Positions 41,478 through 50,673 of a DNA stretch of 64,000 nt are shown piece after piece; within the stretch, counting starts at the first letter, position 1, and the number at the start of each line of letters is the position of its first letter. The notes below the pieces were generated by a model. It worked only from the letters and a program-made list of their open reading frames with translations. It was not told the DNA's origin and did no database searches. The position numbers and the translations under genes are program-made. Origin of the DNA: an uncultured Lentisphaerota bacterium (GTDB lineage Bacteria > Verrucomicrobiota > Kiritimatiellia > CAIQIC01); NCBI GenBank assembly GCA_903896925.1, contig CAITZM010000136.1, positions 34,464 to 98,463 of the forward strand, given 5' to 3'.

Positions 41478-42907
41478 ATGTCTGCCTCATGCCTCGCCGC
41501 GTTGAGTTTGTTCTATGGCGCGGGCGCCGCGGTTGGCGACGAGCCGAAGATCCCGGGAATCATGTTGCCGGAGTTGACCAAGGTCACGCCGGAGATGATC
41601 GCCAATATCACGGCGGCTTGTCCGAAGGAACCGCTCGCCAAGCCCGAAAAACCGCGCAAGCTTCTGGTCTTCTCCCGCTGCGAAAACTTCACGCATCACT
41701 CCATTTCTGTCGCCGAAAGAGCGCTGACGCTGCTCGGTGAGAAGACGGGGGCGTGGAGCACGGAGATCAGCTACGACTACGAGGTGTTCGAGGCCAAGCG
41801 GCTGGCCGCCTATGATGCCATCGTCCTGAACAACTGCCAGAACATGGAGTTCCCCGCGGGTGCGCCGCGTGAAGCTCTGCTCGCTTTTGTGCGCAACGGC
41901 AGGGGGATCGTCGCGCTGCATTCGGCGGTGGATAATTTCGGCTCCGACGATCTGGGGGCGTTGCGCACGATGCTCGGCGGCTGCTCCGCCGGTCATCCGT
42001 GGGGCCATTATCTCGCCTGGCGCTTCAAGGTGGAGGAACCTAATCATCCGCTCACGGCTCATCTGAATCCTGACGGGTTCTCGATGAAGGACGCCATGTT
42101 CCAGTTCGACACGCGGACCGGCCGCCAGAACGTGCGCGTCTTGGTGAGCATGGACATGACGGACCCCACGACGGCCAAGGACGAAAATGGCAAGCAGCGC
42201 GGCTTCCGTACCGATGGCCTCAACCCTGTGGTATGGGTTCGGCCTGAAGGCAAGGGGCGGGTGTTCGTCAATTGTTTCGGCAACAACGACGAGATTTTCT
42301 GGAGCGCGTCCATGCTCAGGCTGAATCTGGCGGGCATCCAGTATGCGACCGGCGACCTGATAGCAGACGATGCCATCGTCCCGGCAGGCACGGTCAAACG
42401 GGCCGCTGTCGAGCCTCCGCAAGAGCGCGTCACGGCCGGTCCCGCAGCCGGCGACGGACTGAAAGCCTGTTGGTGGAACAACAACTCGTTCAGCGGCGAA
42501 CCGGTGCTGACGAACCAGGTCACGAAGCTGAATCCCGTCGTGGATAGTCCCACCGCGCCCTTTCCCGCGACCACCCCGCCGCTCGGGCCGGAATTTGTTT
42601 CGGCGCGCTTCACGGGCACGTTCATCCCGAAAATTCCGGCGACTATCAATTCGTCGCCAATGCGGACGACTATGTTGCGCTGTGGATCAACGGCGTTGAA
42701 GAGATCGCGTGGTCGGGTCACACCGCCAAGGACCGTTTCTCCGCGCACTCGTTCAAGCTCGTCAAAGATGTGCCGTTGGCGATCCGCATGGACTACCGGC
42801 AGGACAAGCTCGGCTACAAGTTGAAGCTCCGTCTGGCGCGCCAGCCGGATGGCGCGCAGTGCGATTCCGGCCCGGCCACTGGCGAGTGGCGGGCTTCAAA
42901 GGATTAG
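41478..42907 (+). pseudogene. ThuA-like domain protein with C-terminal PA14-type domain, frameshifted
   Basis: Signal-like start MSASCLAALSLFYGAGAAVG, then the ThuA trehalose-utilisation fold: KPRKLLVFSRCENFTHHSIS, YDAIVLNNCQNMEF, AFVRNGRGIVALHSAVDNFG, GGCSAGHPWGHYLAWRFKVE and GKGRVFVNCFGNNDEIFWS. Around 42629 the frame breaks: RFTGTFIP continues one frame over as ENSGDYQFVANADDYVALWI and runs to a TAG at 42905-42907. Restoring one G after CCCG gives FIPENSGDY, the usual PA14 core, so one base is missing. Either decay or a sequencing error. ThuA proteins act on glycosides or 3-keto sugars, which fits the neighbours. Start uncertain; the frame is open back to 41190. Confidence 0.72.
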
Positions 42908-42916
42908 CAGGCGAAC

Positions 42917-44170
42917 ATGTTCAAAATGATTTTGAAGACAACGGTGGCGCTGATGGTTCCTGCCATCAGTCTGTGCGCGGCAGAAAAAAATGACGCCGCA
43001 GGATCATGGCCCTGTTTCCGCGGGCCTAACCACGATGACAAATCTTCCGACAAGGGACTGCTGAAGGCGTGGCCGGCCAACGGACCGGCGCAACTCTGGC
43101 AGTTCAACGGCTTGGGCAAGGGTTTCTCGACCGTCTCCATCAGCGGCGACACCGTTTTCACCACCGGCGATGTGGAGGGTCAGCTGACGCTCTTTGCCCT
43201 CGACCTGAGCGGCAAGCTGAAGTGGAAAATCGTCCACGACAAGGCATGGGCGCAAAATTATCCCGGTGCACGTTCGACGCCCACGGTGGATGGCGACAGG
43301 GTCTATCTCGTTTCGGGCCACGGACTGGTCGGTTGTTACAGCGCCCAAGATGGCGCCAAGCTGTGGACGCGAACGATGCAGGCATTGGGTGGCAAAACGC
43401 CGAACTGGGGCTACGCCGAATCTGTGCTCGTGGATGGTGACAAGGCCGTCGTGACGCCGGGCGGCGCAGGCTGCATCACCGCGCTGGACAAAGTCACCGG
43501 CAAGACGCTGTGGCAGAGCACGGGCTTCGATGGCCCGGCGCACTATGGTTCATGCGTGCTGTTTACCTTCCATGATGTTCCGATGATTGCGGCGGGCACC
43601 GGTGGCGGGTTCTTCTGTGTCGATGCGCGCAACGGCGCCAAAGTTTTCTCGAGTCCTTTCAGCGCCGGCAGCACCGCCAACATCCCCTCGCCGGCGGCCG
43701 CCGATGGATACGTCTTCTGGGCCACCGGCTACGGCAAGGGCGGCGTTTGCATGAAACTCGGATCGGCCGGCGCCGAGCAGGCTTGGACGACCAAGGCATT
43801 GATCTGCCACCACGGCGGCTACCTGATCGAAAACGGTTTCATTTACGGCAACCATGAACGCGGTGTCGCTTGTCTGGACCTGAAGACTGGCGAGAAGAAG
43901 TGGTTCGAGAAGGGTGTAGGCAAAGGCTCGCTCACGTTTGCCGACGGGATGCTGTATCTGTTCGGCGAGAACGACGGCGCCGTGGGCTTGGCGGCAGCCA
44001 CGCCCGAAGGCTTCAAGCTCACCGGCCAGTTCAGCGTGCAGGGCACCGGTCCCAGCTGGGCGCACCCGGTGGTCTGCGGTGGACGGCTCTACCTGCGCTA
44101 TGATGCCAACCTCTATTGCTTTGATGTGAAAGCGAAGCAGGCGGAATTCGCGACAACGTATCGGAATTAG
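42917..44170 (+). CDS. Exported PQQ-like beta-propeller protein
   Basis: 417 residues with signal peptide (MILKTTVALMVPAISLCAAE). Propeller blades carry the typical repeats: ALDLSGKLKWKIVHDKAW, GARSTPTVDGDRVYLVSGHG, CYSAQDGAKLWTRTM, ALDKVTGKTLWQSTGF, CVDARNGAKVFSS and CLDLKTGEKKWFEKG. WPCFRGPNHDD near the N-terminus is the form seen in PVC proteins annotated as 'outer membrane protein assembly BamB-like / PQQ-binding-like'. Enzymatic PQQ binding is not supported by visible catalytic residues; a scaffolding or binding role is equally likely. Ten bases after the ThuA-gene stop. Confidence 0.84.
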   Translation: MFKMILKTTVALMVPAISLCAAEKNDAAGSWPCFRGPNHDDKSSDKGLLKAWPANGPAQLWQFNGLGKGFSTVSISGDTVFTTGDVEGQLTLFALDLSGKLKWKIVHDKAWAQNYPGARSTPTVDGDRVYLVSGHGLVGCYSAQDGAKLWTRTMQALGGKTPNWGYAESVLVDGDKAVVTPGGAGCITALDKVTGKTLWQSTGFDGPAHYGSCVLFTFHDVPMIAAGTGGGFFCVDARNGAKVFSSPFSAGSTANIPSPAAADGYVFWATGYGKGGVCMKLGSAGAEQAWTTKALICHHGGYLIENGFIYGNHERGVACLDLKTGEKKWFEKGVGKGSLTFADGMLYLFGENDGAVGLAAATPEGFKLTGQFSVQGTGPSWAHPVVCGGRLYLRYDANLYCFDVKAKQAEFATTYRN

Positions 44171-44173
44171 TTG

Positions 44174-45010
44174 ATGATCAAGAGTTCAACAAAGTGGAAA
44201 CCGATGAGGCGCTTGGGTGGCTTGACGCTGGCGCTCCCGTTTTTGTTGGGCGCGGTCTGCGCCGTCGAGCCGTCGAAAACGCTGCACTTCTTTGACCGGA
44301 CCGTGTTCGTGCGCAGTGAACTGCGGACGAACACGCCCTATGATGAGGCTAAGAATAATTCCGGCGATATGGGCAGCGGATTCTTTGTCCGCTGCAAGGA
44401 TCAGCTCGTGTTTGTCACCGCCAAACACGTCGCACGCAGGACCAACCCGGAAACGCAGCTGTGCTTTCGGACGTTGGAAAACAAGTCGCACTTCGCCCGG
44501 TTGTTTGGCCTGACGGCACCCGACGAAAAAAATCCGTGGCGGATGCATCCCGCCGCTGATTTGGCCGCATTCCGCGTGGTGTTTTCCCCCAAGTTCGGCG
44601 AGTCCTTTCTCGACGAAGTCCGCGCGCTCGCGCTGCCGTTCGACATGATCAGCACGAACGAGGTCGAGCGCTCGCGCCGTGTGGCTGTCTGTGGTTTTCC
44701 CATCGGGTTGGGCGCGCGCGATTCCATCTCACCGCTGGTCACGACGGCCTTTGTGGCCAGCCGCCAGCTCGACTTCGAGTTGGAAGGGAAGCACACGCTG
44801 ATGTATCTGGTCGGCCCCGGCATCGGCGCCGGCTGCAGCGGCGGCCCCGTCTATTTGGCGACCGAGAGCGGCTGCGTCGGGGACCTCGTCGGCATCTATG
44901 TCTCCACCTACTTTGATAATACTGGCGGCAAGTTGAGCGGCATCGTGCCCGCGCAGTATATCGCCGAGCTCGTCACTCAAACGCTAGCAGAGCAGAAAGA
45001 AAAAAAGTGA
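44174..45010 (+). CDS. Exported trypsin-like serine protease
   Basis: 278 residues. N-terminal hydrophobic segment (GLTLALPFLLGAVCAVEP). The chymotrypsin-fold triad is visible: VFVTAKHVARR with His85, HPAADLAAFRVV with Asp129 and GIGAGCSGGPVYLA with Ser222 in the GxSGGP-type motif. VCGFPIGLG and AFVASRQLDFEL are expected strands. No PDZ domain, so it is smaller than DegP. Substrate unknown; it may process an envelope protein of the locus. Follows the beta-propeller gene directly and its stop overlaps the GTG of the GH43 gene. Confidence 0.75.
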   Translation: MIKSSTKWKPMRRLGGLTLALPFLLGAVCAVEPSKTLHFFDRTVFVRSELRTNTPYDEAKNNSGDMGSGFFVRCKDQLVFVTAKHVARRTNPETQLCFRTLENKSHFARLFGLTAPDEKNPWRMHPAADLAAFRVVFSPKFGESFLDEVRALALPFDMISTNEVERSRRVAVCGFPIGLGARDSISPLVTTAFVASRQLDFELEGKHTLMYLVGPGIGAGCSGGPVYLATESGCVGDLVGIYVSTYFDNTGGKLSGIVPAQYIAELVTQTLAEQKEKK

Positions 45011-46476
45011 AGAGGCTGGCGTCACTTTGCCTGTTGGTGTGGACCGTTTCCGGCGTAGGTGCCGCAGGGGGCGCGCAGGCGGATCCGGGTGCGCCACCCG
45101 AGCCGCGGCTGCCGCTCGCCTTGACCTATACCTTCAAAGATCCGACCGGCAAGGCCGACAAAGGCGGCTGGACCACGTCGGCGTTTCAGGAAGGCCCCGA
45201 GTGGAAGGCGGCCGGCTCGGCCCGCGAGATCGAGCAGGCGATGAACGCCGCGCAGGCCAGGCGGGTCTGGTTCCGCTTCCGCATGACGACCACGCGCGAG
45301 ACTTTCAACCACACGTTTTGCGCCGCGCGCCACGATGGCGTGCTGGATCTGTGGAACGAAGGCGAGGCGAACCGCTGGAACAATCGCGGTGACGGCACGA
45401 AGTGGATGCGCTTCTTCAGCTATATCTTCCGCCGCGATGTGGTCGGGAAGCCCTGCCAGTACGGTGTCATCTATACGCGCAGCGAGGGCCGGCCGGCGCA
45501 ACTCGATTTTGCCTTCGTGCAGGAGCGCCCCTATCACGTGCCCGAACTGCGCGACGCCGGCACCAAGTCGAGCAAGTTCCACCTCGTGCTCGACATCCCG
45601 CACATTCGCGACGCGTGCGCGATCCGCGGGCCGGATGATTTTTATTATATCGTCGGCACGCCGCTGCTGCACGGCAAGCAGGAGGGCATTGACCTCTATC
45701 GGGCCGCAGACCGGCATGGGCCGTTCGTGAAGGTCGGCACGCCGTGGACCTTCGAGGCATCCAAGTGGGTGCATCCGGCGAACCTTTCGCAGCCCAATGC
45801 GCGCGATAAATATTTCGACGATCAAATCATCTGGGCGCCGGAAATCGAATACATCAAGTCGCTGAAAAAATGGGTGCTCATCTACTTTCCGAACAAGGCG
45901 CCCAAGCCGCTGCCGAAAGGGTTCTACATCGGCATCGCCGCTTCCGACACGCCGCTGGGTCCGTACCGGGACATCGTGGATGGCCACATCGCCGCCGATC
46001 CCGATCCGCATCTGTTCGAGGACGATGACGGCAAGGTCTACCTCACCTCCGGCACCGGCCGGATCGCCTTGATGAAGCCGGATCTAAGCGGCCTCGCCGA
46101 GGAGCCGCGCATGATGTATCCGCGCAACGCGCAGGCCATCGCCAACGAGGGCACGACGCTCTTCAAGCACAACGGCGTCTATTATTTCGGCGGCGCGTTC
46201 ACGACGTATTATTGGGACAAGGCCGGCAAGAAAAGCTCCACCTACGACTGCGTGATGTCCGCCTCGACGAACGGCATTTATGGGCCCTACGGCGACCGCT
46301 ACGTCGCGATCAAGAACGGCGGGAACAACAGTTTCTTCCGCGACAAGGATGGCACGTGGTGCTGCTCGGTCTGGCAGCCGACGAAAAAAACCACCATTGT
46401 GGCCGTCGAGCTTGCCCCCGATGGTACGTGGCGGTCGGCGGAGAATTATGATGTACTCACGGACTTGACCTACTGA
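45007..46476 (+). CDS. Exported GH43-like glycosidase
   Basis: 489 residues, GTG start overlapping the protease stop (GTGA). Signal-like start (ASLCLLVWTVSGVGAAGGAQ). An N-terminal domain (about 35-190) precedes a five-bladed propeller: LDIPHIRDACAIRGPDDFYY, DDQIIWAPEIEYIKSLKKWV, HIAADPDPHLFEDDDGKVYL, NEGTTLFKHNGVYYFGGAFT. IRDACAIRGPDDFYY and DPDPHLFEDDDG supply the acidic residues expected at the start of blades in GH43/62 (arabinanases, xylosidases). Exact activity not assignable. Hydrolyses arabinose- or xylose-containing side chains by analogy. Confidence 0.78.
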   Translation: MKRLASLCLLVWTVSGVGAAGGAQADPGAPPEPRLPLALTYTFKDPTGKADKGGWTTSAFQEGPEWKAAGSAREIEQAMNAAQARRVWFRFRMTTTRETFNHTFCAARHDGVLDLWNEGEANRWNNRGDGTKWMRFFSYIFRRDVVGKPCQYGVIYTRSEGRPAQLDFAFVQERPYHVPELRDAGTKSSKFHLVLDIPHIRDACAIRGPDDFYYIVGTPLLHGKQEGIDLYRAADRHGPFVKVGTPWTFEASKWVHPANLSQPNARDKYFDDQIIWAPEIEYIKSLKKWVLIYFPNKAPKPLPKGFYIGIAASDTPLGPYRDIVDGHIAADPDPHLFEDDDGKVYLTSGTGRIALMKPDLSGLAEEPRMMYPRNAQAIANEGTTLFKHNGVYYFGGAFTTYYWDKAGKKSSTYDCVMSASTNGIYGPYGDRYVAIKNGGNNSFFRDKDGTWCCSVWQPTKKTTIVAVELAPDGTWRSAENYDVLTDLTY

Positions 46477-46500
46477 ACAACCATAAAACAAAGGAATGCC

Positions 46501-47358
46501 ATGCATATGCTGAAAGGTTCGCTCCTCGGTCTGTTGGCTCTTGCTGGTGTGGCGGGTGCCGCGCCGAATCCGTTTTTCGTTTTCGACAACGGACTGCACG
46601 GCGAAAAATTGAAGACGATTGATGCGCAGCTCGATCTCGTGAAGTCGGTCGGCTTCGACGGGTTGAGCTGGCGCACCGACGCGCCCGACCGCGTGAAACA
46701 GGTGCTCGAGGGCACCCGGCAGCGCGGGCTGAAGCTGTTCGTCTGCTATGCCAACCTCGACCTCAAGGATGGCAAGCTCGTCTATGACAAGCGCCTGAAC
46801 GAAGTCATCGCGCTCTGCAAGGGCACCGACACGATCATCTGGCCGAACCTGACGAGCAAGCAGTTCAAGCCGTCGGACCCGGCTGGCGACGAGATCGCCG
46901 TCGCGGGCGTGCGCGACCTCGCCGACCTCTGTGCGAGCAACGGGCTGCGCATCGCGATCTATCCGCACGTGAACATGTGGGTGCATCGCATCGAGGACGC
47001 CCTCCGGCTGGCGAAGAAAGTGGACCGGAAGAACGTCGGCGTGTCGTTCAACCTCTGCCACGCGCTACTCGATGGCGCGGAGGATCGCATCCCGGCGCTG
47101 CTCGACGAGGCCAAGCCCTATCTCTTCCTGGTGACGCTCAACGGCGCCGACAGCCATCCGGCGAAGACGGCCATGCCCAACGCCATCCAGACGCTCGACA
47201 AGGGCACCTATGACATGCCCGCGCTGCTGAAGAAGCTCAAGGCCATCGGGTTCAAGGGGCCGATCGGTTTGCAGTGCTTCAACATCAAGGGCGATCCTCA
47301 GGAGCTGTTGACCGGCTCGATGGGCGCGTGGAAAAAAATGTGCGGCGTTTTGGAATAA
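46501..47358 (+). CDS. Exported sugar phosphate isomerase/epimerase-like TIM-barrel protein
   Basis: 285 residues with signal peptide (LKGSLLGLLALAGVAGAAP). AP-endonuclease-2-like barrel: LDLVKSVGFDGLSWRTDAPD, VCYANLDLKDG, LRIAIYPHVNMWVHRIEDAL, KNVGVSFNLCHALLDG, FLVTLNGADS and GFKGPIGLQCFNIKG. The His of YPHVN, the Asn/His of FNLCH and the acidic residue after LDG are where such enzymes bind a divalent metal. Exported members next to Gfo/Idh/MocA and DUF1080 genes are implicated in 3-keto-glycoside cleavage in PVC and Bacteroidota. CAAAGGAATGCC precedes the ATG. Twelve bases before the next oxidoreductase. Confidence 0.84.
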   Translation: MHMLKGSLLGLLALAGVAGAAPNPFFVFDNGLHGEKLKTIDAQLDLVKSVGFDGLSWRTDAPDRVKQVLEGTRQRGLKLFVCYANLDLKDGKLVYDKRLNEVIALCKGTDTIIWPNLTSKQFKPSDPAGDEIAVAGVRDLADLCASNGLRIAIYPHVNMWVHRIEDALRLAKKVDRKNVGVSFNLCHALLDGAEDRIPALLDEAKPYLFLVTLNGADSHPAKTAMPNAIQTLDKGTYDMPALLKKLKAIGFKGPIGLQCFNIKGDPQELLTGSMGAWKKMCGVLE

Positions 47359-47370
47359 CAGGAGACCAAC

Positions 47371-48726
47371 ATGATCAACCGTCGCACCTTCATCCAGCAG
47401 GGTACGCTCGCCACCGGCGCCATGTTGTGGGGTACGCAGCGCGCGTGGGGCGGAGCGAACAACCGTGTCCGCGTCGCCGTCGTCGGCATCCACGGCATGG
47501 GCCAGAATCACCTCAAGGAATATGCCGCACTGCCCGACACCGAGGTCGCCGCGCTCTGCGACGTGGACGAGAACCTGTTCGCGGGCGTCATCGATAAACA
47601 TTTCACGAAGGCCGGCCGCGCCAAGCCGAAGACCTACACCGACATCCGCAAGCTGCTTGAGGACAAGGACATTGACGCGATCTCCGTGGTGACGCCGAAC
47701 CATTGGCACACGCTCGCCTCGATCTGGGGCATCCAGGCGGGCAAGCACGTCTCGGTGGAGAAGCCGTGCTGCCACAATTTCTTCGAGGGCAGCAAGCTCG
47801 TCGAGGCCTCGAAGAAATACCGCGTCCTGGTGCAGGACGGCGCCGAGCAGCGCAGCAATCCGTGCTCGCAGACGATGGCGAAGTTTTTGGAGGATGGTGG
47901 GCTGGGGGAGGTCTATATGGCCAAGGGCACCTGCTACAAGTGGCGCAAGAACATCGGCCACTTCGAGGACGAGCCCGTGCCGAAGGGCGTCCATTATGAT
48001 CTCTGGCTCGGTCCCGCGCCGGAGCGGCCGTTCAATCAGAACCGCTTCCACTACAACTGGCATTGGAACTGGGACTACGGCTGCGGCGACATGGGCAACC
48101 AGGGGGTCCACGAGATGGATATCGCCCGCTGGGGTCTCGGCGTCACGCTGCCGACGAAGATCTGTGCGATGGGTGGCCACGTGATGTTCGATGACGACCA
48201 GCAGACGCCGAACGTGCTCCACGCCATGTTCGAGTTTCCAAACCCCGCCGGCGGCGGCGAGAAGAAGAAGTTCCTGCAGTTCGAGGTGCGCCATTGGGTC
48301 ACCAACAACGAGGTCATGGTCAAGGAACCGGCGGGCGATCAGGCGGGCGGCTATGGGGCGACCAGCGCTGCCAATTCCGTCGGCAATCTCTTCTACGGCT
48401 CGAAGGGCTACATGGCCAAGACGGTCACCGCGTGGCAGGCGTTCATGGGCGAGAAGCGCGAGCCGGGCGCATCCGGCAAGGGCCTGGGCAACCACTACGC
48501 CAACTTCGTCAACGCCATCCGCGCCCCGAAGCCGGAGGAGTTCAATCGCAGCATCGAGGAAGGGTTCTATTCGTGCGCGCTGATCCACCTCGGCAACATC
48601 GCGTTCCGTCTGGGCCGCACGCTGGAGTTCGATCCCGTGACGATGCGTTTCCCGCATGACGAGGAAGCCAACCGGATGCTGACGCGCCAGTATCGCGCGC
48701 CGTTCATCGTGCCGGAGAAGGTATGA
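47371..48726 (+). CDS. Tat-exported Gfo/Idh/MocA family oxidoreductase
   Basis: 451 residues. Signal MINRRTFIQQGTLATGAMLW, Rossmann motif RVRVAVVGIHGMGQNHLKEY, VAALCDVDENLF, VVTPNHWHTLASIWGIQAGK and HVSVEKPCCHNFFEG with the EKP catalytic motif. Further GCGDMGNQGVHEMDIARWGL has the conserved HxxD. CAGGAGACCAAC gives the ribosome site. Stop overlaps the ATG of the URO-D-like gene (ATGA). Likely uses a bound NAD(P) to oxidise a glycoside at C3, making a substrate for the isomerase-like and DUF1080 proteins; inferred from context. Confidence 0.91.
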   Translation: MINRRTFIQQGTLATGAMLWGTQRAWGGANNRVRVAVVGIHGMGQNHLKEYAALPDTEVAALCDVDENLFAGVIDKHFTKAGRAKPKTYTDIRKLLEDKDIDAISVVTPNHWHTLASIWGIQAGKHVSVEKPCCHNFFEGSKLVEASKKYRVLVQDGAEQRSNPCSQTMAKFLEDGGLGEVYMAKGTCYKWRKNIGHFEDEPVPKGVHYDLWLGPAPERPFNQNRFHYNWHWNWDYGCGDMGNQGVHEMDIARWGLGVTLPTKICAMGGHVMFDDDQQTPNVLHAMFEFPNPAGGGEKKKFLQFEVRHWVTNNEVMVKEPAGDQAGGYGATSAANSVGNLFYGSKGYMAKTVTAWQAFMGEKREPGASGKGLGNHYANFVNAIRAPKPEEFNRSIEEGFYSCALIHLGNIAFRLGRTLEFDPVTMRFPHDEEANRMLTRQYRAPFIVPEKV

Positions 48727-49865
48727 CCTCGCGCGAGCGTTTGCTGACCACCCTGCGCGGCGGAATCGCTGACCGCGTGCCCGTCGCACCGTTTGTGCAG
48801 GAGGAGTATCTCGCATTTTACTACCCGCAGAAGGCCAAGGTGGACCGCGTGATAGACGCCGTCGAGCTGGCCCACGAGCTTGATTTTGACCTGATGGCCA
48901 AGCATCGCGCATTCGAAATGCCGCACTGGTTCCGCCGCAGCCGGCCGGGCTGGGAACTGCGCCACTCCAGGGCGACAAGCGACGGCATCGAGCGGCGGCG
49001 TCTCGAAATCGTGACGCCGCAGCGCGTGTTTGAGAAAGAGGAGGCGCGCCCCTACACCGGCGCCGGCTCGGCCGGGGCGACGTTCGCGCAGACCAAGCAC
49101 CTGCTGAACGGGCGCGAGGAGATCGAAAGTTTCTTCGAGCTGCTGCCGCCGCTCGATGACGAGGACCGCCGCGAAATCCGCGAGACGGTGGCGACATGGA
49201 AAAAAATCATCGGCGACCGTGGCGTGCTGGCGCCGTGGGGTTTTGCCGGCGTCTTCAACTTCGCCGCGGAACTCATCGGCATGGACAACCTCTACGTGGC
49301 GCCCTACGAGGACGAGGAGCAATATCGTTTCCTCATGGAGCGGGTCACCGAGGCGATGTGCGCCTACAACCCGGCGCTCGTCGAGGCGGGTTGCGATTGC
49401 GTCGGCGTGCAGGGGCACATGGCCGGCGGCACGACGACCGGCCCCGAGTTCTTCCAGCAGTTCGTGCTGCCCTATGAGAAGCGGATGCTGGACGCGATCC
49501 ACGCCGCGGGCGGCTTCAGCGTGTACCACAACTGTGGGTTCGCGCGGAAGCTCTACGCCAACTACCGCGCCGTCGGCATGACGGTCTGGGAGACGGTGTC
49601 CGAGCCGCCGCGCGGCGACAATCGGCTCGCCGAGGCCAAGGCCGAACTTGGCGATAAAATCTGCCTGCTCGGCAATCTCGATCAGGTAGATTTCCTCAAG
49701 CGCGCCACGCCTCAGGAAGTCGCCGCCCGAGCGCGCGAGATCGTCGCCACCGGCAAACCCGGCGGGCGCTACATCTTTTCGACATCCGACTTTCTGGAAA
49801 AAAACACGCCGCGCGAGAACGTTGTCGCGATGCTTGAAGCGGCGAAAGAGGCGGGACGCTACTGA
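48723..49865 (+). CDS. Uroporphyrinogen decarboxylase-like protein
   Basis: 380 residues, no signal peptide, cytoplasmic. TSRERLLTTLRGGIADRVPV at the N-terminus, GDRGVLAPWGFAGVFNFAAE, EAGCDCVGVQGHMAGGTTTG, HAAGGFSVYHNCGFARKLYA and LGDKICLLGNLDQVDF follow the URO-D/cobalamin-methyltransferase barrel. HxCG (HNCG) is the zinc-ligand-like motif seen in the methyltransferase branch (MtaA/CmuA type), so it may move methyl groups rather than make heme. True HemE is longer in motif agreement. Coupled to the oxidoreductase gene by an ATGA overlap. Confidence 0.78.
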   Translation: MTSRERLLTTLRGGIADRVPVAPFVQEEYLAFYYPQKAKVDRVIDAVELAHELDFDLMAKHRAFEMPHWFRRSRPGWELRHSRATSDGIERRRLEIVTPQRVFEKEEARPYTGAGSAGATFAQTKHLLNGREEIESFFELLPPLDDEDRREIRETVATWKKIIGDRGVLAPWGFAGVFNFAAELIGMDNLYVAPYEDEEQYRFLMERVTEAMCAYNPALVEAGCDCVGVQGHMAGGTTTGPEFFQQFVLPYEKRMLDAIHAAGGFSVYHNCGFARKLYANYRAVGMTVWETVSEPPRGDNRLAEAKAELGDKICLLGNLDQVDFLKRATPQEVAARAREIVATGKPGGRYIFSTSDFLEKNTPRENVVAMLEAAKEAGRY

Positions 49866-49866
49866 A

Positions 49867-49907
49867 GAACATCGAACACCGAACATTCAACATCGAACAT
49901 CGAAGTG
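49867..49907 (+). repeat. 41-bp dispersed repeat, copy A
   Basis: Built of GAACATC/GAACACC words. Its reverse complement is identical over all 41 bp at 62783-62823. It starts one base after the URO-D-like stop codon and is followed by a GTAG hairpin. Confidence 0.85.
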
Positions 49908-49910
49908 TTT

Positions 49911-49933
49911 GTAGGCCTGGTCTCCGACCCGGC
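49911..49933 (+). repeat. REP-like GTAG hairpin
   Basis: GTAG, GCCTGGTC, loop TCC, GACCCGGC (one mismatch). Nearly identical to the minus-strand element at 62644-62666. Confidence 0.6.
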
Positions 49934-49959
49934 GAAACCTTATAGAACCGGAGAAAACC

Positions 49960-50673
49960 ATGAAGAAGACACTGATACTGGCGACTGTGGTGGCGGGCAT
50001 GATGCTGGGCGCGCGGGCGGACAACGCGCTGACGGCGGAGGAACAGGCGGCTGGCTGGCAACTGCTGTTCGACGGGCAGAGCCTCAAGGGCTGGCGGACG
50101 TACGGCAAGCCCGGCACCGGCGCCGATGCGATCGGCAGCGGCTGGAAAATCGAGAACGGCATGCTCAAGAAGCTCGCCGGCGTCAAGGGCGGGGACATCA
50201 TCACCGAGAAGAAATACACCGACTTCGAATTCACCTGGGAATGGCGGCTGGAGAAGGACGCCAACAACGGCATCAAGTACATGGTCACCGAGGCGCGTCC
50301 GCAGGCGCCGGGCTACGAATACCAGATGCTCGACGACAACTCCGGCAAGTGGAAGAAGCTCCACGCCAAGGCGCTGACGGCGTCCTTCTACGAAGTATTG
50401 CCGCCGGCCGCCGACAAGCCCCTGAAGCCTGCCGGCGAGTGGAACAGCTCGCGCCTCGTTGTGCAGGGGAACCAGGTCGAGCACTGGCTCAACGGCAAGA
50501 AGGTGCTCGCCTACGAACTCGGCAGCGCCGCCGTCAAGGCCGGCGTCGCCGACAGCAAGTTCAAGAAGTACCCCGACTTTGGCACCAAGCTCACCGGCCA
50601 TCTCATGTTGACCGACCACAACGACGAAGCCTGGTACCGCAACCTCAAGCTCCGCGAACTGCCGGCGAAGTAA
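49960..50673 (+). CDS. Exported DUF1080 (3-keto-disaccharide hydrolase type) protein
   Basis: 237 residues with signal peptide (TLILATVVAGMMLGARADN). EEQAAGWQLLFDGQSLKGWR is the hallmark N-terminal block, then IENGMLKKL, TDFEFTWEWRLEKDANNGIK and PGYEYQMLDD in which the N-NGIKY and YEYQ(M/V)LD segments line the concanavalin-like cleft. Members cleave 3-keto-glucosides and related glycosides, fitting the oxidoreductases around it. GGAGAAAACC precedes the ATG. Last gene of the plus-strand run; the next genes face it on the minus strand. Confidence 0.89.
   Translation: MKKTLILATVVAGMMLGARADNALTAEEQAAGWQLLFDGQSLKGWRTYGKPGTGADAIGSGWKIENGMLKKLAGVKGGDIITEKKYTDFEFTWEWRLEKDANNGIKYMVTEARPQAPGYEYQMLDDNSGKWKKLHAKALTASFYEVLPPAADKPLKPAGEWNSSRLVVQGNQVEHWLNGKKVLAYELGSAAVKAGVADSKFKKYPDFGTKLTGHLMLTDHNDEAWYRNLKLRELPAK

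Noticed and set aside
48723..49865. Heme-synthesis uroporphyrinogen decarboxylase HemE
   Set aside because: The HNCG motif and the gene context fit the methyltransferase-like branch better; no other heme-synthesis gene is adjacent.
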